Source: Gammaproteobacteria bacterium
Lineage (GTDB): Bacteria > Pseudomonadota > Gammaproteobacteria > Arenicellales > JAANXG01
Reading direction: 5' to 3'
Length of the DNA: 64,000 bases
Assembly (NCBI GenBank): GCA_024638505.1
Contig: JAHEKE010000008.1
Span: 1-64,000, forward strand
Under the pieces are notes generated by a model, which ran no database searches, was not told the DNA's origin, and worked only from the letters and a program-made list of their open reading frames with translations. This document shows, piece by piece, positions 46,857 to 57,783 of this stretch. Every line of letters begins with the position of its first letter. The first letter of the stretch is position 1. A program made the position numbers and the translations under genes.

Positions 46857-48020
46857 ATGAAAATACACGAGTACCAGGGAAAAGAGATACTGAGAGAATA
46901 TAATGTAGCCACGCCACGCGGGTACGCTTGTTTCACTGTAGATGAGGCGGTTTCAGCGGCGCACGAACTTGGCGGCAATGTGTGGGTGGTAAAAGCACAG
47001 ATCCATGCCGGCGGACGCGGTAAAGGAGGAGGAGTGAAAGTCGCACGGTCGGTGGCAGAAGTAAAAGCGCACGCGCAGAGTATTCTGGGCATGAACCTGG
47101 TCACCCACCAGACTGGGCCTGAGGGAAAAGTAGTCAAACGCCTTTTGCTCGAAGAGGGTGTTGACATTGACCGTGAGCTGTACGTCGGCCTTGTCGTAGA
47201 CAGAGGGACGCAGCGCGTTACGATGATGGCCAGTTCGGAGGGAGGCACTGAAATCGAAGAAGTGGCTGCAGAGACACCGGAAAAAATTCATAAAGTTTCT
47301 ATCAATCCAATCGATGGTTTGTCAGAGCGGCAAGCGATTGAGCTTGCTGAAAAAGTGGGCTTGAGTAATGCAGTTCAAAATCAGGCGGGTGAATTTTTCG
47401 TATCTCTATATACAGCATTCTGGGATACGGATGCCTCGCTCGCCGAGATCAATCCCTTGGTTGTCACCAAGGACGGCGGAGTTCTGGCGCTGGATGCCAA
47501 GGTGAATTTTGATGACAACGCTCTATATCGACACAAAGAGGTCATGGAGCTGCGTGACCTGGATGAGGAGGACCTGAATGAAATTGAGGCATCCAAGTTT
47601 GGTCTCAACTATATCTCGCTGGATGGAGACATAGGATGCCTGGTTAACGGAGCGGGCCTGGCCATGGCCACCATGGACATTATCAAGCTTTATGGCTCCT
47701 CTCCGGCCAACTTTCTGGACGTCGGCGGAGGGGCAACCGCAGAGCAGGTGACGGAAGCATTCAAGATTATGTTGCGCAATCCCAAACTAAAGGCAATTCT
47801 GGTGAATATTTTCGGGGGTATCATGCGCTGCGATGTCATTGCTGAGGGTTTGGTCAACGCTGCCCAGGAAGTGAATTTGAGTGTGCCTTTGGTCGCCAGA
47901 TTGGAAGGCACCAACGTAGAACGTGGACGTGAAATCATCGAGGAATCTGGAATTGCGATTACGGTGGCGACAGATATGGCGGATGCGGCAGAAAAAGTCG
48001 TGGCTGCGGCACAGGGGTAG
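46857..48020 (+). CDS. sucC: Succinyl-CoA ligase, beta subunit
   Basis: A 387-residue ADP- or GDP-forming subunit with an ATP-grasp fold. It starts [12 protein letters not shown], the canonical SucC N-terminus, which favours ATG 46857 over an in-frame codon at 46830. Other blocks are [14 protein letters not shown] near residue 45, EINPLVV near 200, and FGGIMRCD near 318. It forms the TCA-cycle enzyme with the SucD subunit encoded 6 bp downstream. The pair is here preceded by malic enzyme, not by sucAB, a less usual arrangement. Confidence 0.97.
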   Translation: MKIHEYQGKEILREYNVATPRGYACFTVDEAVSAAHELGGNVWVVKAQIHAGGRGKGGGVKVARSVAEVKAHAQSILGMNLVTHQTGPEGKVVKRLLLEEGVDIDRELYVGLVVDRGTQRVTMMASSEGGTEIEEVAAETPEKIHKVSINPIDGLSERQAIELAEKVGLSNAVQNQAGEFFVSLYTAFWDTDASLAEINPLVVTKDGGVLALDAKVNFDDNALYRHKEVMELRDLDEEDLNEIEASKFGLNYISLDGDIGCLVNGAGLAMATMDIIKLYGSSPANFLDVGGGATAEQVTEAFKIMLRNPKLKAILVNIFGGIMRCDVIAEGLVNAAQEVNLSVPLVARLEGTNVERGREIIEESGIAITVATDMADAAEKVVAAAQG

Positions 48021-48026
48021 GACGGT

Positions 48027-48905
48027 ATGTCGATACTGATTAACAAGAACTCAAGAGTGCTCACACAGGGAATTACCGGTAAGACGGGCAGCTTTCATAC
48101 CAAACATTCCGTCGAATATGCTTTCGGTCGAGACTGTTATGTGGCTGGGGTAACTCCGGGTAAAGGCGGAGAAACGTTGGAGGGCGTTCCAGTTTACGAT
48201 ACCGTGGCTGAAGCAAGGGAAAAAACCGGAGCCAATGTCTCAGTGGTCTATGTGCCGCCACCGTTCGCTGCTGCCGCCATCGATGAGGCCGTTGCTGCTG
48301 ATATTGACGTGGTCATTTGCATAACCGAAGGAATTCCGGTTAAGGATATGATCTTGACCCGTTATAAAATGCGTGACGCGCGCACCGTGTTGGTTGGACC
48401 AAACTGCCCCGGTGTGATCACGCCGGATGAGGTTAAGATAGGAATCATGCCAGGCTACATCCATAAGAAAGGCCCTATAGGCGTCGTCTCGCGTTCAGGC
48501 ACGCTGACCTATGAAGTTGTGGATCAATTAACCCGCCTGGGCCTCGGTCAATCTACCTGTGTCGGTATCGGCGGCGATCCGGTAAACGGCGTCAAGCATC
48601 TGGACGTCATGGAAATGTTTAACGATGATCCTGAAACAGAGGGGGTCGTTATGGTCGGTGAGATCGGCGGCAGTGACGAAGAAGCTTGTGCGGCCTGGGT
48701 AAAGGAAAACATGAACAAGCCGGTGGTCGGCTTCATTGCCGGTATAACGGCACCACCGGGTAAGCGCATGGGCCACGCTGGTGCAATCATCTCCGGTGGA
48801 AAAGGAGCCGCGGCAGAAAAAATAGCGGCGATGGAGGATGCCGGTATCGCGGTTACTCGCAATCCGGCGGATATGGGTAAGATGATGAAAGAGGTGCTGG
48901 CTTAA
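48027..48905 (+). CDS. sucD: Succinyl-CoA ligase, alpha subunit
   Basis: A 292-residue subunit that binds CoA and carries the phosphohistidine. It has [12 protein letters not shown] near residue 14, GNCPGVITP-like [10 protein letters not shown] near 126, and [12 protein letters not shown] near 248 holding the active-site His. Length is normal (E. coli 289). It ends the plus-strand operon; the pntB gene converges on it. A GCGCAT/ATGCGC hairpin (48941-48959) in the 65-bp spacer lacks a T-tract and is only a weak terminator candidate. Confidence 0.97.
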   Translation: MSILINKNSRVLTQGITGKTGSFHTKHSVEYAFGRDCYVAGVTPGKGGETLEGVPVYDTVAEAREKTGANVSVVYVPPPFAAAAIDEAVAADIDVVICITEGIPVKDMILTRYKMRDARTVLVGPNCPGVITPDEVKIGIMPGYIHKKGPIGVVSRSGTLTYEVVDQLTRLGLGQSTCVGIGGDPVNGVKHLDVMEMFNDDPETEGVVMVGEIGGSDEEACAAWVKENMNKPVVGFIAGITAPPGKRMGHAGAIISGGKGAAAEKIAAMEDAGIAVTRNPADMGKMMKEVLA

Positions 48906-48970
48906 GTTCTGCTATTACGCGAGGTGGGCCCTTAGCCTGTGCGCATGCGGGAGATGCGCCTGACGATAGA

Positions 48971-50359
48971 TCAAATCAGACAGGCCAGTATGGACTCAAC
49001 GCTTTCTCTGGCGTCGCCAAACAGCATTCTGGTGTTGTCTTTGTAAAACAGTGGATTATCGACCCCAGCGTAGCCTGTTGCCATGCTGCGTTTGGATACC
49101 ACTACGGTGCCCGCCCGCCATACTTCTAACACCGGCATACCTGCTATTGGACTGTCCGGATCCTCCTGGGCGGAAGGATTGACGATATCGTTGGCGCCGA
49201 TGATCAACACGACATCGGTTCGGTCGAGATCCGCATTGATCTCGTCCATCTCTAGCACAATATCATAAGGGACTCGAGCTTCAGCCAGCAGAACATTCAT
49301 GTGCCCTGGCATGCGACCGGCTACGGGATGAATACCGAAACGAACCTTCACGCCGGCATCCCGCAGCCGCTGTGTGACGTCCGATACAGTGTGCTGGGCC
49401 TGGGCTACGGCCATGCCGTAGCCGGGAACGATAACGACCTCCTTGGCGCTTTTCAACATCTCCGCTACCTCTTCAGCGGTGGTCGCCTGTACTTCTCCCG
49501 CCTCTGTGCTGCTGCCGCCGCCCGTCGTCGTTCCGAACCCCCCCATGATAACGCTGACGAATCGGCGGTTCATTGCCCGGCACATGATGTAGCTCAAAAT
49601 TGCGCCGCTCGACCCGACCAGCGCACCGGTAATGATCAGCAGGTCATTGGACAGCATGAATCCTGTTGCCGCCGCGGCCCAGCCGGAATAGCTGTTCAAC
49701 ATGGAGATAACAACTGGCATATCGGCACCGCCGATGGCCATGACCATATGAACACCAAAGGCGAAGGCGATAAGGGTCATGATGGTGAGCACCATCACCC
49801 CGGTGCCGGCGGATTCCGCATCGAGAAACCAGCTTCCCAGCCAGATGCAGGCGAGGCCCGCGGCCAAATTGATCCAATGCCGCGCCGGCAGAAGCAGGGG
49901 CTTACTCATGATTACCCCCTGCAGTTTGCCGAACGCAATCACCGATCCGGTAAATGTGACCGCGCCGATCAGGACGCCCAGATAAATCTCGACGTTATGG
50001 ATTGTGGCTTCCACACCCTCGAAATGCATCGTCGGATCGACGTAGGTAGCAAACCCTACCAGCACCGCGGCCAGACCCACAAAGCTGTGCAGTATGGCTA
50101 CCAATTGCGGCATCTGAGTCATCTGCACCCTGACAGCGACCACGGCGCCTATCGTCCCTCCAATCAGCATCATCACAATGATGACGCCGAGGTTGGAAAC
50201 CTGATCGCTGGCGATGGTGGCGAAAATGGCGATGGCCATGCCGACGATGCCGTATACGTTGCCACGTCGAGCCTTTTCCTGGTGACTGAGACCACCAAGG
50301 CTCAGGATGAACAGAATGCTGGCGGCAATGTACGAGGCGGTGAGGGCTCCACTTGGCAT
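48971..50359 (-). CDS. pntB: NAD(P) transhydrogenase subunit beta
   Basis: A 462-residue inner-membrane subunit. About nine membrane segments fill residues 1-260. The C-terminal NADP(H)-binding domain III starts with [16 protein letters not shown] near 312 and has [14 protein letters not shown] near 350 and NDIVNPSA near 395. With PntA it couples proton entry to reduction of NADP by NADH. The gene follows pntA by 21 bp on the same strand. Confidence 0.96.
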   Translation of the reverse strand: MPSGALTASYIAASILFILSLGGLSHQEKARRGNVYGIVGMAIAIFATIASDQVSNLGVIIVMMLIGGTIGAVVAVRVQMTQMPQLVAILHSFVGLAAVLVGFATYVDPTMHFEGVEATIHNVEIYLGVLIGAVTFTGSVIAFGKLQGVIMSKPLLLPARHWINLAAGLACIWLGSWFLDAESAGTGVMVLTIMTLIAFAFGVHMVMAIGGADMPVVISMLNSYSGWAAAATGFMLSNDLLIITGALVGSSGAILSYIMCRAMNRRFVSVIMGGFGTTTGGGSSTEAGEVQATTAEEVAEMLKSAKEVVIVPGYGMAVAQAQHTVSDVTQRLRDAGVKVRFGIHPVAGRMPGHMNVLLAEARVPYDIVLEMDEINADLDRTDVVLIIGANDIVNPSAQEDPDSPIAGMPVLEVWRAGTVVVSKRSMATGYAGVDNPLFYKDNTRMLFGDARESVESILACLI

Positions 50360-50380
50360 GGCTCGGTCTCTGACGTAGTT

Positions 50381-51934
50381 TTACTTGCGGAACATCTTCA
50401 ACATTCGCTGGGTCACCAGGAACCCACCGGCTACATTAACCGTCGCGATCAGAATCGATACCGCGGCTAGAAACATCACGCTGACGGAGTCGGCTCCCAC
50501 CTGCAGCAGCGCGCCGATAACGATAATACCGCTGATGGCATTGGTTACGCTCATCAAAGGCGTGTGTAAAGCAGGCGTGACGTTCCATATCACCTGCCAA
50601 CCAATGAAGCAGGCCAGGACGAAAACGGTGAAGTGGGCCATAAAAGAGGGTGGGGCAACGGTCCCCAGGCTGAGAATCAAAACCACGCCGACGGCCAACA
50701 AGGCCAGGGAAACATAGCCGCTGGGCTTTTTAACCTCGCTTACGGGAGCCGGAGACTGCAGTTTCTGCGGTTTGGGTATGGCCGCGATCGGGATTGGCGG
50801 ATCAGGCGGCCAGGTTACCTCGCCATCCCTGATCACGGTGACACCGCGAATAACATCATCTTCCATATGTACTTCCGGTTGACCATCCTTGTTTGGTGTC
50901 AGCTCGGTCAACAAATGCCGCAGATTAGTCGCGTACAGCTGGCTCGACTGGGCGGGCAAACGACTGGGCAGGTCGGAATAGCCTACGATCGTGACCCCAT
51001 CGTGCTGGATGACTTCGCCGGGTTTGGTCAACTCACAGTTTCCGCCCTGCTCTGCAGCCAGGTCAACAATAACGCTGCCGGTTTTCATCGCCTCGACCAT
51101 ATCCGCAGTAATCAGCCTGGGAGCCGCTTTCCCCGGTATCAGCGCCGTGGTGATGATGATATCGACGTCTTTGGCTTGAGCCATGAACAAGTCCATTTCG
51201 GCTGCGATAAAAGCAGGGCTCATCTCTTTGGCATAACCGCCCGCACCACCGCCTTCCTCCTCGTAATCGAGCTCGAGGAATTCCGCCCCCATGCTTTCGA
51301 TCTGTTCTTTTACTTCGGCCCGTGTATCGAAGGCGCGAACGATTGCGCCTAAAGCGTGCGCCGTACCTATGGCAGCCAGCCCGGCAACGCCGGCGCCAAT
51401 GATCAGGACCTTTGCCGGCGGGACCTTACCTGCGGCGGTTACCTGACCGGTAAAAAAACGCCCAAAACAATAGCCAGCTTCTATTACTGCACGATATCCG
51501 CTTACATTGGACATAGAGCTTAAGGCGTCGAGCTTCTGCGCGCGGGAAATGCGGGGTACGGCATCCATAGCCATGACGGTGGCGCCGGTTGCCCTCATCT
51601 GGTCCATCAGCTCAGGATTCTGCCCCGGCCATATGAAGCTGATCAGGATTTTACCCGGGGCCAGCAATTCCGCTTCGTGTATATCCAATTGTGAATTGAA
51701 TTCCGGCGCTCTGACTTTCAGAATAATGTCCGAGGATTCCCATAGTTGCCGGCAATCTGCAACGATTCCCGCTCCGCTTTGTTTGTAGTCCTCATCGTTG
51801 AAGCTGGCCAGTGCACCTGCGCCAGTTTCAACGCTCACCTCATAGCCGAGTTCAACCAGCTGTTTGGCTACGTTAGGCGTCGTGGCTACTCGACTTTCAT
51901 CAGGATGAATTTCTTTTGGGATTCCAATCTGCAT
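50381..51934 (-). CDS. pntA: NAD(P) transhydrogenase subunit alpha
   Basis: A 517-residue subunit in the single-chain form of E. coli, not the split PntAA/PntAB form. The NAD(H)-binding domain I shows RVATTPNV near residue 16, the [13 protein letters not shown] motif near 177 and a mobile loop with GYSDLPSR near 310. Four C-terminal membrane segments fall in about residues 410-510. It begins the pntAB operon, with 170 bp between it and the FHA-PilZ gene holding an inverted repeat at 52081-52095. Confidence 0.96.
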   Translation of the reverse strand: MQIGIPKEIHPDESRVATTPNVAKQLVELGYEVSVETGAGALASFNDEDYKQSGAGIVADCRQLWESSDIILKVRAPEFNSQLDIHEAELLAPGKILISFIWPGQNPELMDQMRATGATVMAMDAVPRISRAQKLDALSSMSNVSGYRAVIEAGYCFGRFFTGQVTAAGKVPPAKVLIIGAGVAGLAAIGTAHALGAIVRAFDTRAEVKEQIESMGAEFLELDYEEEGGGAGGYAKEMSPAFIAAEMDLFMAQAKDVDIIITTALIPGKAAPRLITADMVEAMKTGSVIVDLAAEQGGNCELTKPGEVIQHDGVTIVGYSDLPSRLPAQSSQLYATNLRHLLTELTPNKDGQPEVHMEDDVIRGVTVIRDGEVTWPPDPPIPIAAIPKPQKLQSPAPVSEVKKPSGYVSLALLAVGVVLILSLGTVAPPSFMAHFTVFVLACFIGWQVIWNVTPALHTPLMSVTNAISGIIVIGALLQVGADSVSVMFLAAVSILIATVNVAGGFLVTQRMLKMFRK

Positions 51935-52080
51935 GAAATTTTATTTATAAGTGTACGTGCAGTCTGTCTGTTGACGGGACGCCGGGAGACCGTCGATTTC
52001 GCCCCAGGTTTAGGATAGAGCAATAAAATCAGAGGGAGGTGAACACCCCTAAATCTGCTGATCGAGTATAGAACTGGCGT

Positions 52081-52095
52081 TGTTGCAAAGCAACA
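52081..52095. repeat. Inverted repeat TGTTGC-aaa-GCAACA near the end of the FHA-PilZ gene
   Basis: A perfect 6-bp stem with a 3-base loop, inside a larger GGCGTT/AACGCC dyad. It lies about 12 bp after the stop of the minus-strand FHA-PilZ gene and could form a terminator-like hairpin, but no long T-tract follows. Confidence 0.35.
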
Positions 52096-52106
52096 GATGA
52101 AAACGC

Positions 52107-52964
52107 CTAGGCTACCCGGAGAGTCGCCCCCTGCAACAGTTCGCGTGATACCGGGTCGTTGTCGGTAAACGCAGCTGCTATACCGTTTTTATCCTGGCGC
52201 ACTACCTCTGCTGATAGCCGCAGCCAGCGGCGGTAACGTCCATCTACAATGGGGAATACCATGTCAATGGGCATGCGCGGAACCAGGTTCCTACTGCTGG
52301 TCTTGATGAATACCCCGTCCGGCCCAAGGTCGGTTACTTTGCCGCTGGCCCAACCCGCATCGTCGTTATATATCCTAACCTTCATGCTCGCGTCGGTGCG
52401 CTGTGCCCGTCGCCGGTGCCCTTTGTAGCGGGCGGCAGATTCCTCGATTTCAATTGTATCCTTATACAGATTCAGGTCACTCGGAAAGCGGGTAAATTTG
52501 AACTGTACCTCACCGATATGAATGAGGTCGCCTTCGCGCAGCAGGCTTGAGCGTACTGGGCGGGAGCCTACCCGAACGCCATTTTTGGAGTTGTTGTCAA
52601 ACACTGTGAAGGTTCCGTTTCTATTGCGCACGAGCTCTGCATGAAAACGGGAAACGGATTTATCGCTCAAGCGAAGGTCGTTGTGCGGATGGCGACCGAT
52701 ACGGTATACCTCACGTGCTACGTTGAACCTGCTTAATCGCTTGCCAGCGATTCGGTAAAGGTAGGCATAGGGATGGGCGGGTCTGCCTGAACCGTGCCGC
52801 CATAGCCAAATTACGAGGCCCAGAAGGAGGGCAATGACAATCCATTGGCCGATAACTAAACCCGGCATGCTGTTGTCGCTTGATGATTGAGCCCAGCAGA
52901 TTTGGGGGTAAATGCAGCCAACGAATGCTCCCTTCCCGAACCACGGTGTTCGGGGTACGCTCAT
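52107..52964 (-). CDS. Membrane-anchored FHA-PilZ signalling protein
   Basis: A 285-residue protein starting at ATG 52964, with AGGGG 7 bp upstream. One membrane segment lies near residues 38-55. An FHA domain (phosphothreonine-binding) occupies about 80-150, with YRIGRHPHNDLRL, SRFHAEL and NNSKNGVRV. A PilZ domain (c-di-GMP binding) fills about 185-280, with RRRAQR giving RxxxR and DLGPDG in place of the usual (D/N)xSxxG. The conserved Ser is therefore Gly, so ligand binding may be weakened or altered. It sits alone between pntAB and prfB. Confidence 0.85.
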   Translation of the reverse strand: MSVPRTPWFGKGAFVGCIYPQICWAQSSSDNSMPGLVIGQWIVIALLLGLVIWLWRHGSGRPAHPYAYLYRIAGKRLSRFNVAREVYRIGRHPHNDLRLSDKSVSRFHAELVRNRNGTFTVFDNNSKNGVRVGSRPVRSSLLREGDLIHIGEVQFKFTRFPSDLNLYKDTIEIEESAARYKGHRRRAQRTDASMKVRIYNDDAGWASGKVTDLGPDGVFIKTSSRNLVPRMPIDMVFPIVDGRYRRWLRLSAEVVRQDKNGIAAAFTDNDPVSRELLQGATLRVA

Positions 52965-53148
52965 GATCACACCCCTGATTCACTGATTAACCCTAATTCT
53001 AGCAACTTTTAATATTAAATCAGGGGATTTGTCATTTCATGACCGGCAGGGCCCGATATGTCGCGTAAGCACTCTGTTCGATGTTGTTGATACCAAATCA
53101 AATTCAATTGAGGTATGCTCCGCATCCCTCTAATTTATTTAGAAAAAT

Positions 53149-54250
53149 ATGGAAACTACCGCATTAACTGAGCTGGCAAAAAGTCTAAAGGAGCGAACCG
53201 AATCCTTGAGGGGGTATCTTTGACTACGACGCTAAAAAAGAGCGCCTGGAGGAGGTAAACCGCCAGCTGGAGCAACCGGATGTGTGGAGTGATCCCGTTA
53301 CGGCGCAGGAGCTGGGCCGCGAACGGGCGAAGCTGGAGCGCGTAGTAGACACGTTGGGCGATGTGGATCGGGGCGTCACGGAGGCTTGGGACTTACTGGA
53401 GCTCGCCAAAGAGGAGAGTGATTCCGATTTGCAGAACTCCATAGAGCGGGATTTGGTTAAGCTGGAAAAGGTGCTGGCAGACCTCGAATTCCGCAGGATG
53501 TTCGGCGGTGAGATGGACACGAGCAACGCGTTCATCGACATCCAGTCCGGCTCCGGCGGTACTGAAGCGCAGGACTGGGCGGAGATGCTGCTGCGCATGT
53601 ATTTGCGCTACTGTGAGCGAAAAGGGTTCGCAGCGGAACTGGTCGAAGTTTCAAGCGGAGAGGTAGCCGGAATAAAAAGCGCAACCGTTAAAGTCACTGC
53701 CGAATACGCTTATGGTTACCTCAAAACGGAGACTGGGATTCACCGCCTGGTGCGCAAATCTCCATTCGATTCGGGTAACCGCCGGCACACCTCTTTTGCC
53801 TCGGTCTACGTCTACCCCGAAGTCAGCGACGATATCGAGATTGAAATCAATCCCGCTGACTTGAGGATTGATACCTACCGGGCCAGCGGTGCCGGTGGAC
53901 AGCACGTCAATCGAACGGATTCAGCCGTTCGCATCACGCACCTGCCCAGCGGTATCGTGGTGCAGTGCCAGAACGATAGATCGCAACACCGTAATAAGGA
54001 TGCGGCTATGACCATGCTGCGGGCGCGCATATATGAGGCTGAAATGCACCGGCGGCGTGAGCAGCAGCAGCAGCTGGAGGACAGCAAAGCGGACATAGGC
54101 TGGGGACAGCAGATCCGGTCCTACGTATTGGACCAGTCCCGGATCAAGGACTTGAGAACAACGTTAGAAACGGGCAATACGCAAGCGGTTCTGGACGGAG
54201 ATCTGGATCTGTTTATCGAAGCCAGCCTCAAGGCGGGCGTTAAAATTTAA
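53149..54250 (+). CDS. prfB: Peptide chain release factor 2 (programmed +1 frameshift)
   Basis: A 366-residue RF2 made from two frames. Codons 1-24 run from ATG 53149 to CTT 53218-53220, then an in-frame TGA at 53221. Reading shifts +1 after CTT and continues as [12 protein letters not shown] in the frame ending at 54250. RF2 motifs are [14 protein letters not shown], and the GGQ catalytic loop in [11 protein letters not shown] near residue 250. The SPF-type stop recognition motif appears as [17 protein letters not shown], as expected for RF2, which reads UGA and UAA. Low RF2 raises frameshifting, so synthesis is self-regulated. Confidence 0.97.
53209..53224 (+). promoter_or_regulatory. prfB programmed frameshift site
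   Basis: AGGGGG TAT CTT TGA C at 53209-53224 matches the E. coli prfB site exactly: a Shine-Dalgarno-like AGGGGG, a slippery CTT and the TGA-C stop context. Ribosomes pause at TGA when RF2 is scarce and shift one base forward. Confidence 0.97.
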
Positions 54251-54307
54251 ATAAACTATTTTATAAAGTAATAGTAATAAACTATTGTTTAAAATAAATA
54301 ATTTACA

Positions 54308-55801
54308 ATGAGCCAGAATTCGGATAACGAACAAATTGCCCTGCGTCGCGCAAAGTTAGCGGCCCTGCGCGAGCGAGGCAACCCTTACCCCAACGACTAT
54401 CGACCGCAGGGTCTCGCCAGCAGGCTGCACGGGCAATGCGACGATATGGACGCGGCGGCCCTGGAGAAAGCAGCGATCACGGTCAGCGTAGCCGGTCGCA
54501 TGATGAGCCGGCGGATCATGGGTAAGGCCAGTTTTTGCCATCTGCAGGACCGTACTGGACGTATTCAGCTCTTCATTCAGCGCAATGAAGTCGGGGAAGA
54601 CTTGTACAGTGATTTTAAAAAGTGGGATATCGGCGACATTCTAGGTGCCGAGGGACGCTTGTTTAAGACCAAAACCGGTGAACTGAGCATCCGGGTGAGT
54701 TCGCTCAGGCTGCTCACCAAATCATTACGCCCGCTGCCAGAGAAGTACCATGGCATAAGCGATCAGGAACTGCGTTACCGCCAGCGCTATCTGGATCTGA
54801 TTATGAACCCGGAAAGCAGGCGGGTGTTCGAAATCCGAGCGGCTGCGGTGAACGCGATCCGCCAGTTTTTGATCGATCGCGACTTTTTAGAGGTAGAAAC
54901 ACCGATGATGCAGGTCACCCCTGGTGGGGCGGTGGCCAGGCCGTTTGTTACTCACCACAATGCGCTGGATATGGATCTTTACCTGCGCATTGCACCGGAG
55001 CTTTATCTCAAGCGCCTGGTTGTGGGCGGTATCGAACGCGTGTTCGAGATCAACCGGAATTTTCGCAATGAAGGGATCAGCACCCAGCATAATCCGGAAT
55101 TCACCATGCTCGAGTTTTACCAGGCCTATGCGGATTACCGAGACTTCATGGACCTGACCGAGGCTATGATGCGCGACGTTTGCTCTGCAGTGATGGGAAA
55201 GATGGAAATCCAATATCAGGGTGAACATTTCGATGTATCCCAGCCCTTTGAGCGGATCACGCTGAAGGATGCGGTGATGCGCTGCAATAAGGATCTGAAC
55301 GAGGTGGACATTGAGGATAGGGACAAGCTGGCGCGGTACGCGCAGCGGCTGGGTATCCAGATTAAGCACAGCTTTGGAGTGGGCAAAGTGCAGACTGAAA
55401 TTTTCGAGAAAACGGTTGAGCATACGCTGCGCATGCCGACATTTATCACCCATTACCCGGTCGAAGTATCACCGCTTTCGCGCACCAGCGACGATGTCCC
55501 GGACGTGGCGGACCGGTTTGAACTGATCATCGCCGGGCGGGAAATTGCCAACGGATTCTCCGAGCTGAACGATCCGGAGGATCAGGCGCAGCGATTCCAG
55601 AACCAGGTCCGCCAGCGTGAAGGCGGAGACGAGGAAGCGATGTATTACGATGCCGATTATGTGCGGGCTCTTGAATACGGGCTGCCGCCAACGGCCGGAG
55701 AGGGTGTCGGCATCGATCGTTTGGTGATGCTGCTGTCAGACAGCGCGTCTATCCGCGATGTGCTTTTCTTCCCACATATGCGCGCCGAATCTAATCAATG
55801 A
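54308..55801 (+). CDS. lysS: Lysyl-tRNA synthetase (class II)
   Basis: A 497-residue enzyme. The N-terminal OB-fold anticodon domain covers about residues 55-150. Motif 1 is around [10 protein letters not shown], motif 2 is [13 protein letters not shown] near 251, and motif 3 is [11 protein letters not shown] near 465. Length is close to E. coli LysS. The ATG at 54308 follows a 57-bp spacer that is strongly AT-rich and has no Shine-Dalgarno sequence. It lies downstream of prfB as in E. coli and Pseudomonas, where the two are often adjacent. Confidence 0.96.
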   Translation: MSQNSDNEQIALRRAKLAALRERGNPYPNDYRPQGLASRLHGQCDDMDAAALEKAAITVSVAGRMMSRRIMGKASFCHLQDRTGRIQLFIQRNEVGEDLYSDFKKWDIGDILGAEGRLFKTKTGELSIRVSSLRLLTKSLRPLPEKYHGISDQELRYRQRYLDLIMNPESRRVFEIRAAAVNAIRQFLIDRDFLEVETPMMQVTPGGAVARPFVTHHNALDMDLYLRIAPELYLKRLVVGGIERVFEINRNFRNEGISTQHNPEFTMLEFYQAYADYRDFMDLTEAMMRDVCSAVMGKMEIQYQGEHFDVSQPFERITLKDAVMRCNKDLNEVDIEDRDKLARYAQRLGIQIKHSFGVGKVQTEIFEKTVEHTLRMPTFITHYPVEVSPLSRTSDDVPDVADRFELIIAGREIANGFSELNDPEDQAQRFQNQVRQREGGDEEAMYYDADYVRALEYGLPPTAGEGVGIDRLVMLLSDSASIRDVLFFPHMRAESNQ

Positions 55802-55841
55802 CGCGCATGCCGCGACCGTTCGCGCCCATACTAATTCTGCA

Positions 55842-57092
55842 ATGACGCTGCCCCTTCCCTTTTTTATTGGCCTGCGCTACACCCGCGCCAAGCGACGCAA
55901 CCACTTTATTTCGTTTATCACGCTGACCTCCATGCTTGGTGTTACGCTGGGGGTGTGGGCGCTGATCACCGTACTGTCCATAATGAATGGTTTCGAACGA
56001 GAGCTGCGCGGTCGCATTTTGGGGGTGGCCTCTCACGTGACGATCACCGGCGCTGACGGCTGGTTGTCTGACTGGCGGTCTTTGCAGGATAAAATAGAAA
56101 ATACAGCGGGAGTAGCGTCGTCCGCACCCTTTGTGCTGGGTCAGGGTATGCTGACCAAGGGCAGGCAGGTCCACGGGGCCCTGATTCGGGGTATTCTGCC
56201 GGTGGCGGAACGGAAGGTCGCCAAAATGGTGGCGGAAAACTTCACTCAGGGTGGTTGGGACGATTTGCGAGGAGGCGAATACGGCATCGTGCTGGGCCAG
56301 ACTCTGGCTCGCCAGCTGGGTGTCCACCTCGGTTCCAAGGTGACCGTGGTGGCGCCCAGGGGGCAAATCACCCCGGCCGGCCTGCTGCCGCGCCTTAAGC
56401 GATTTACCGTGAGGGGAATATTCAAAATCAACATGCATGAGTACGATAGCGCTCTCGCGTTTATCCACTTGCAGGATGCGATGAAGCTGTATAAGTCTGA
56501 GTCCCAGGTGAGCGGGCTGCGCTTGACCTTGGACGACGTATTTCAAGCCCCGCTGCTGCGTCGATCCTTGATCAATTCTCTCGGAGACAATTTTCGCGTA
56601 CGGGACTGGACGTTGGAACACGCCAATTTTTTTCGGGCGCTCAAAATCGAGAAGCGCGTAATGTTTATTATTCTGTTTCTCATTATCGCCGTCGCCGCTT
56701 TCAATATCGTGTCAACTCTGGTTATGGTGGTGACTGATAAACAGGCAGATATTGCCATACTGAGAACACTGGGGATGAGCCCGGGGTCCGTTATGGCGGT
56801 GTTCATGGTGCAGGGCACCGTAATCGGGATCATCGGTACGGTACTGGGCGGAGTTACTGGTGTGATTACATCGTTGAATGTAGAAACCCTGGTTCCGTTT
56901 CTGGAGAATCTGTTCAGCATCGAGTTCTTTCCAGCCGATGTCTACGTTATCAGCGACTTTCCTGCGGAACTTCATTGGAACGATGTAGTAAGGATTACGC
57001 TGGCATCATTTATTATGAGCGTCACCGCCACGTTGTATCCCGCGTGGCGGGCATCCAGAACGCAGCCTGCTGAAGCTTTGAGGTACGAGTGA
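55842..57092 (+). CDS. Lipoprotein-releasing system permease (LolC/LolE/LolF type)
   Basis: A 416-residue MacB-like permease: one N-terminal span (about residues 25-50), a large periplasmic domain (about 50-265) and three C-terminal spans. It begins [25 protein letters not shown], the usual LolC/LolE N-terminus, which favours ATG 55842 over an in-frame start inside lysS. With LolD it extracts outer-membrane lipoproteins from the inner membrane and passes them to LolA. Only one permease gene accompanies lolD here, so a LolDF-type homodimer is likely, unless a second permease is elsewhere. Confidence 0.9.
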   Translation: MTLPLPFFIGLRYTRAKRRNHFISFITLTSMLGVTLGVWALITVLSIMNGFERELRGRILGVASHVTITGADGWLSDWRSLQDKIENTAGVASSAPFVLGQGMLTKGRQVHGALIRGILPVAERKVAKMVAENFTQGGWDDLRGGEYGIVLGQTLARQLGVHLGSKVTVVAPRGQITPAGLLPRLKRFTVRGIFKINMHEYDSALAFIHLQDAMKLYKSESQVSGLRLTLDDVFQAPLLRRSLINSLGDNFRVRDWTLEHANFFRALKIEKRVMFIILFLIIAVAAFNIVSTLVMVVTDKQADIAILRTLGMSPGSVMAVFMVQGTVIGIIGTVLGGVTGVITSLNVETLVPFLENLFSIEFFPADVYVISDFPAELHWNDVVRITLASFIMSVTATLYPAWRASRTQPAEALRYE

Positions 57093-57781
57093 TGCCGGAG
57101 ACATCGAAAGAGGTGCTGCGCTGTGAGGGGCTGGCTAAGAGTTTTAAACAGGCGGCGTTTGCCATTGATGTGCTGCGTAATGTCGACTTCAAGGTGGAGC
57201 GCGCGGAGCAGGTTGCGATTACTGGGGCCTCAGGCTCAGGTAAGAGCACTCTGCTGCATTTACTCGGAGGCCTGGATCTGCCCAGCAGAGGTAGAGTGTT
57301 TGTGGATGGCAAGGATTTCAGCACGCTATCCGACAGCCAGCGCGGGAGCCTGCGTAACCGCGCGCTTGGTTTTGTTTATCAGTTTCATCACCTTCTGCCG
57401 GAGTTCAGCGCATTGGAAAACGTAATCATGCCGCTGTTGATCAGGGGTGAGTCGATTGAAACGGCCCGCAGCCAGGCAGCGGATTGCTTGACTAATGTCG
57501 GCCTGAAAGACCGGGTGCACCACAAACCAGGAGAATTATCCGGTGGAGAGCGACAGCGTGCGGCCATAGCGCGGGCGCTGGTGACCAAACCGCTGTGCGT
57601 ACTGGCGGACGAACCCACAGGAAATCTGGACCGGCGGACAGCAGACCGGGTCTACGGATTAATGCAGGAATTGAATCAGGATCTAGGCACCGCACTGGTT
57701 ATGGTCACTCATGACCTGGATTTAGCCCAGCGCATGCAGCGCATTTTACGATTGGACGACGGCGTGCTGCACACCGAATAA
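57092..57781 (+). CDS. lolD: Lipoprotein-releasing system ATPase
   Basis: A 229-residue ABC ATPase of the LolD/MacB group. Walker [10 protein letters not shown] lies near residue 45, the signature [15 protein letters not shown] near 148, and Walker B with [11 protein letters not shown] near 168. ATG 57092 overlaps the permease stop (TGATG); a GTG lies one codon earlier. It powers lipoprotein release by the permease encoded upstream. A three-base gap separates it from the convergent DUF2062 gene. Confidence 0.95.
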   Translation: MPETSKEVLRCEGLAKSFKQAAFAIDVLRNVDFKVERAEQVAITGASGSGKSTLLHLLGGLDLPSRGRVFVDGKDFSTLSDSQRGSLRNRALGFVYQFHHLLPEFSALENVIMPLLIRGESIETARSQAADCLTNVGLKDRVHHKPGELSGGERQRAAIARALVTKPLCVLADEPTGNLDRRTADRVYGLMQELNQDLGTALVMVTHDLDLAQRMQRILRLDDGVLHTE

Positions 57782-57783
57782 GA

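Noticed and set aside
48941-48959. Rho-independent terminator between sucD and pntB
   Set aside because: The GCGCAT/ATGCGC stem is only 6 bp and no T-tract follows on either strand.
49301-50470. 389-codon plus-strand open frame opposite pntB and pntA
   Set aside because: It is the antisense shadow of pntB/pntA: His- and Gly-rich low-complexity translation without any known motif, while the opposite strand encodes well-conserved proteins.
50633-51352. 239-codon plus-strand open frame opposite pntA
   Set aside because: Antisense shadow of a conserved gene, with no domain features.
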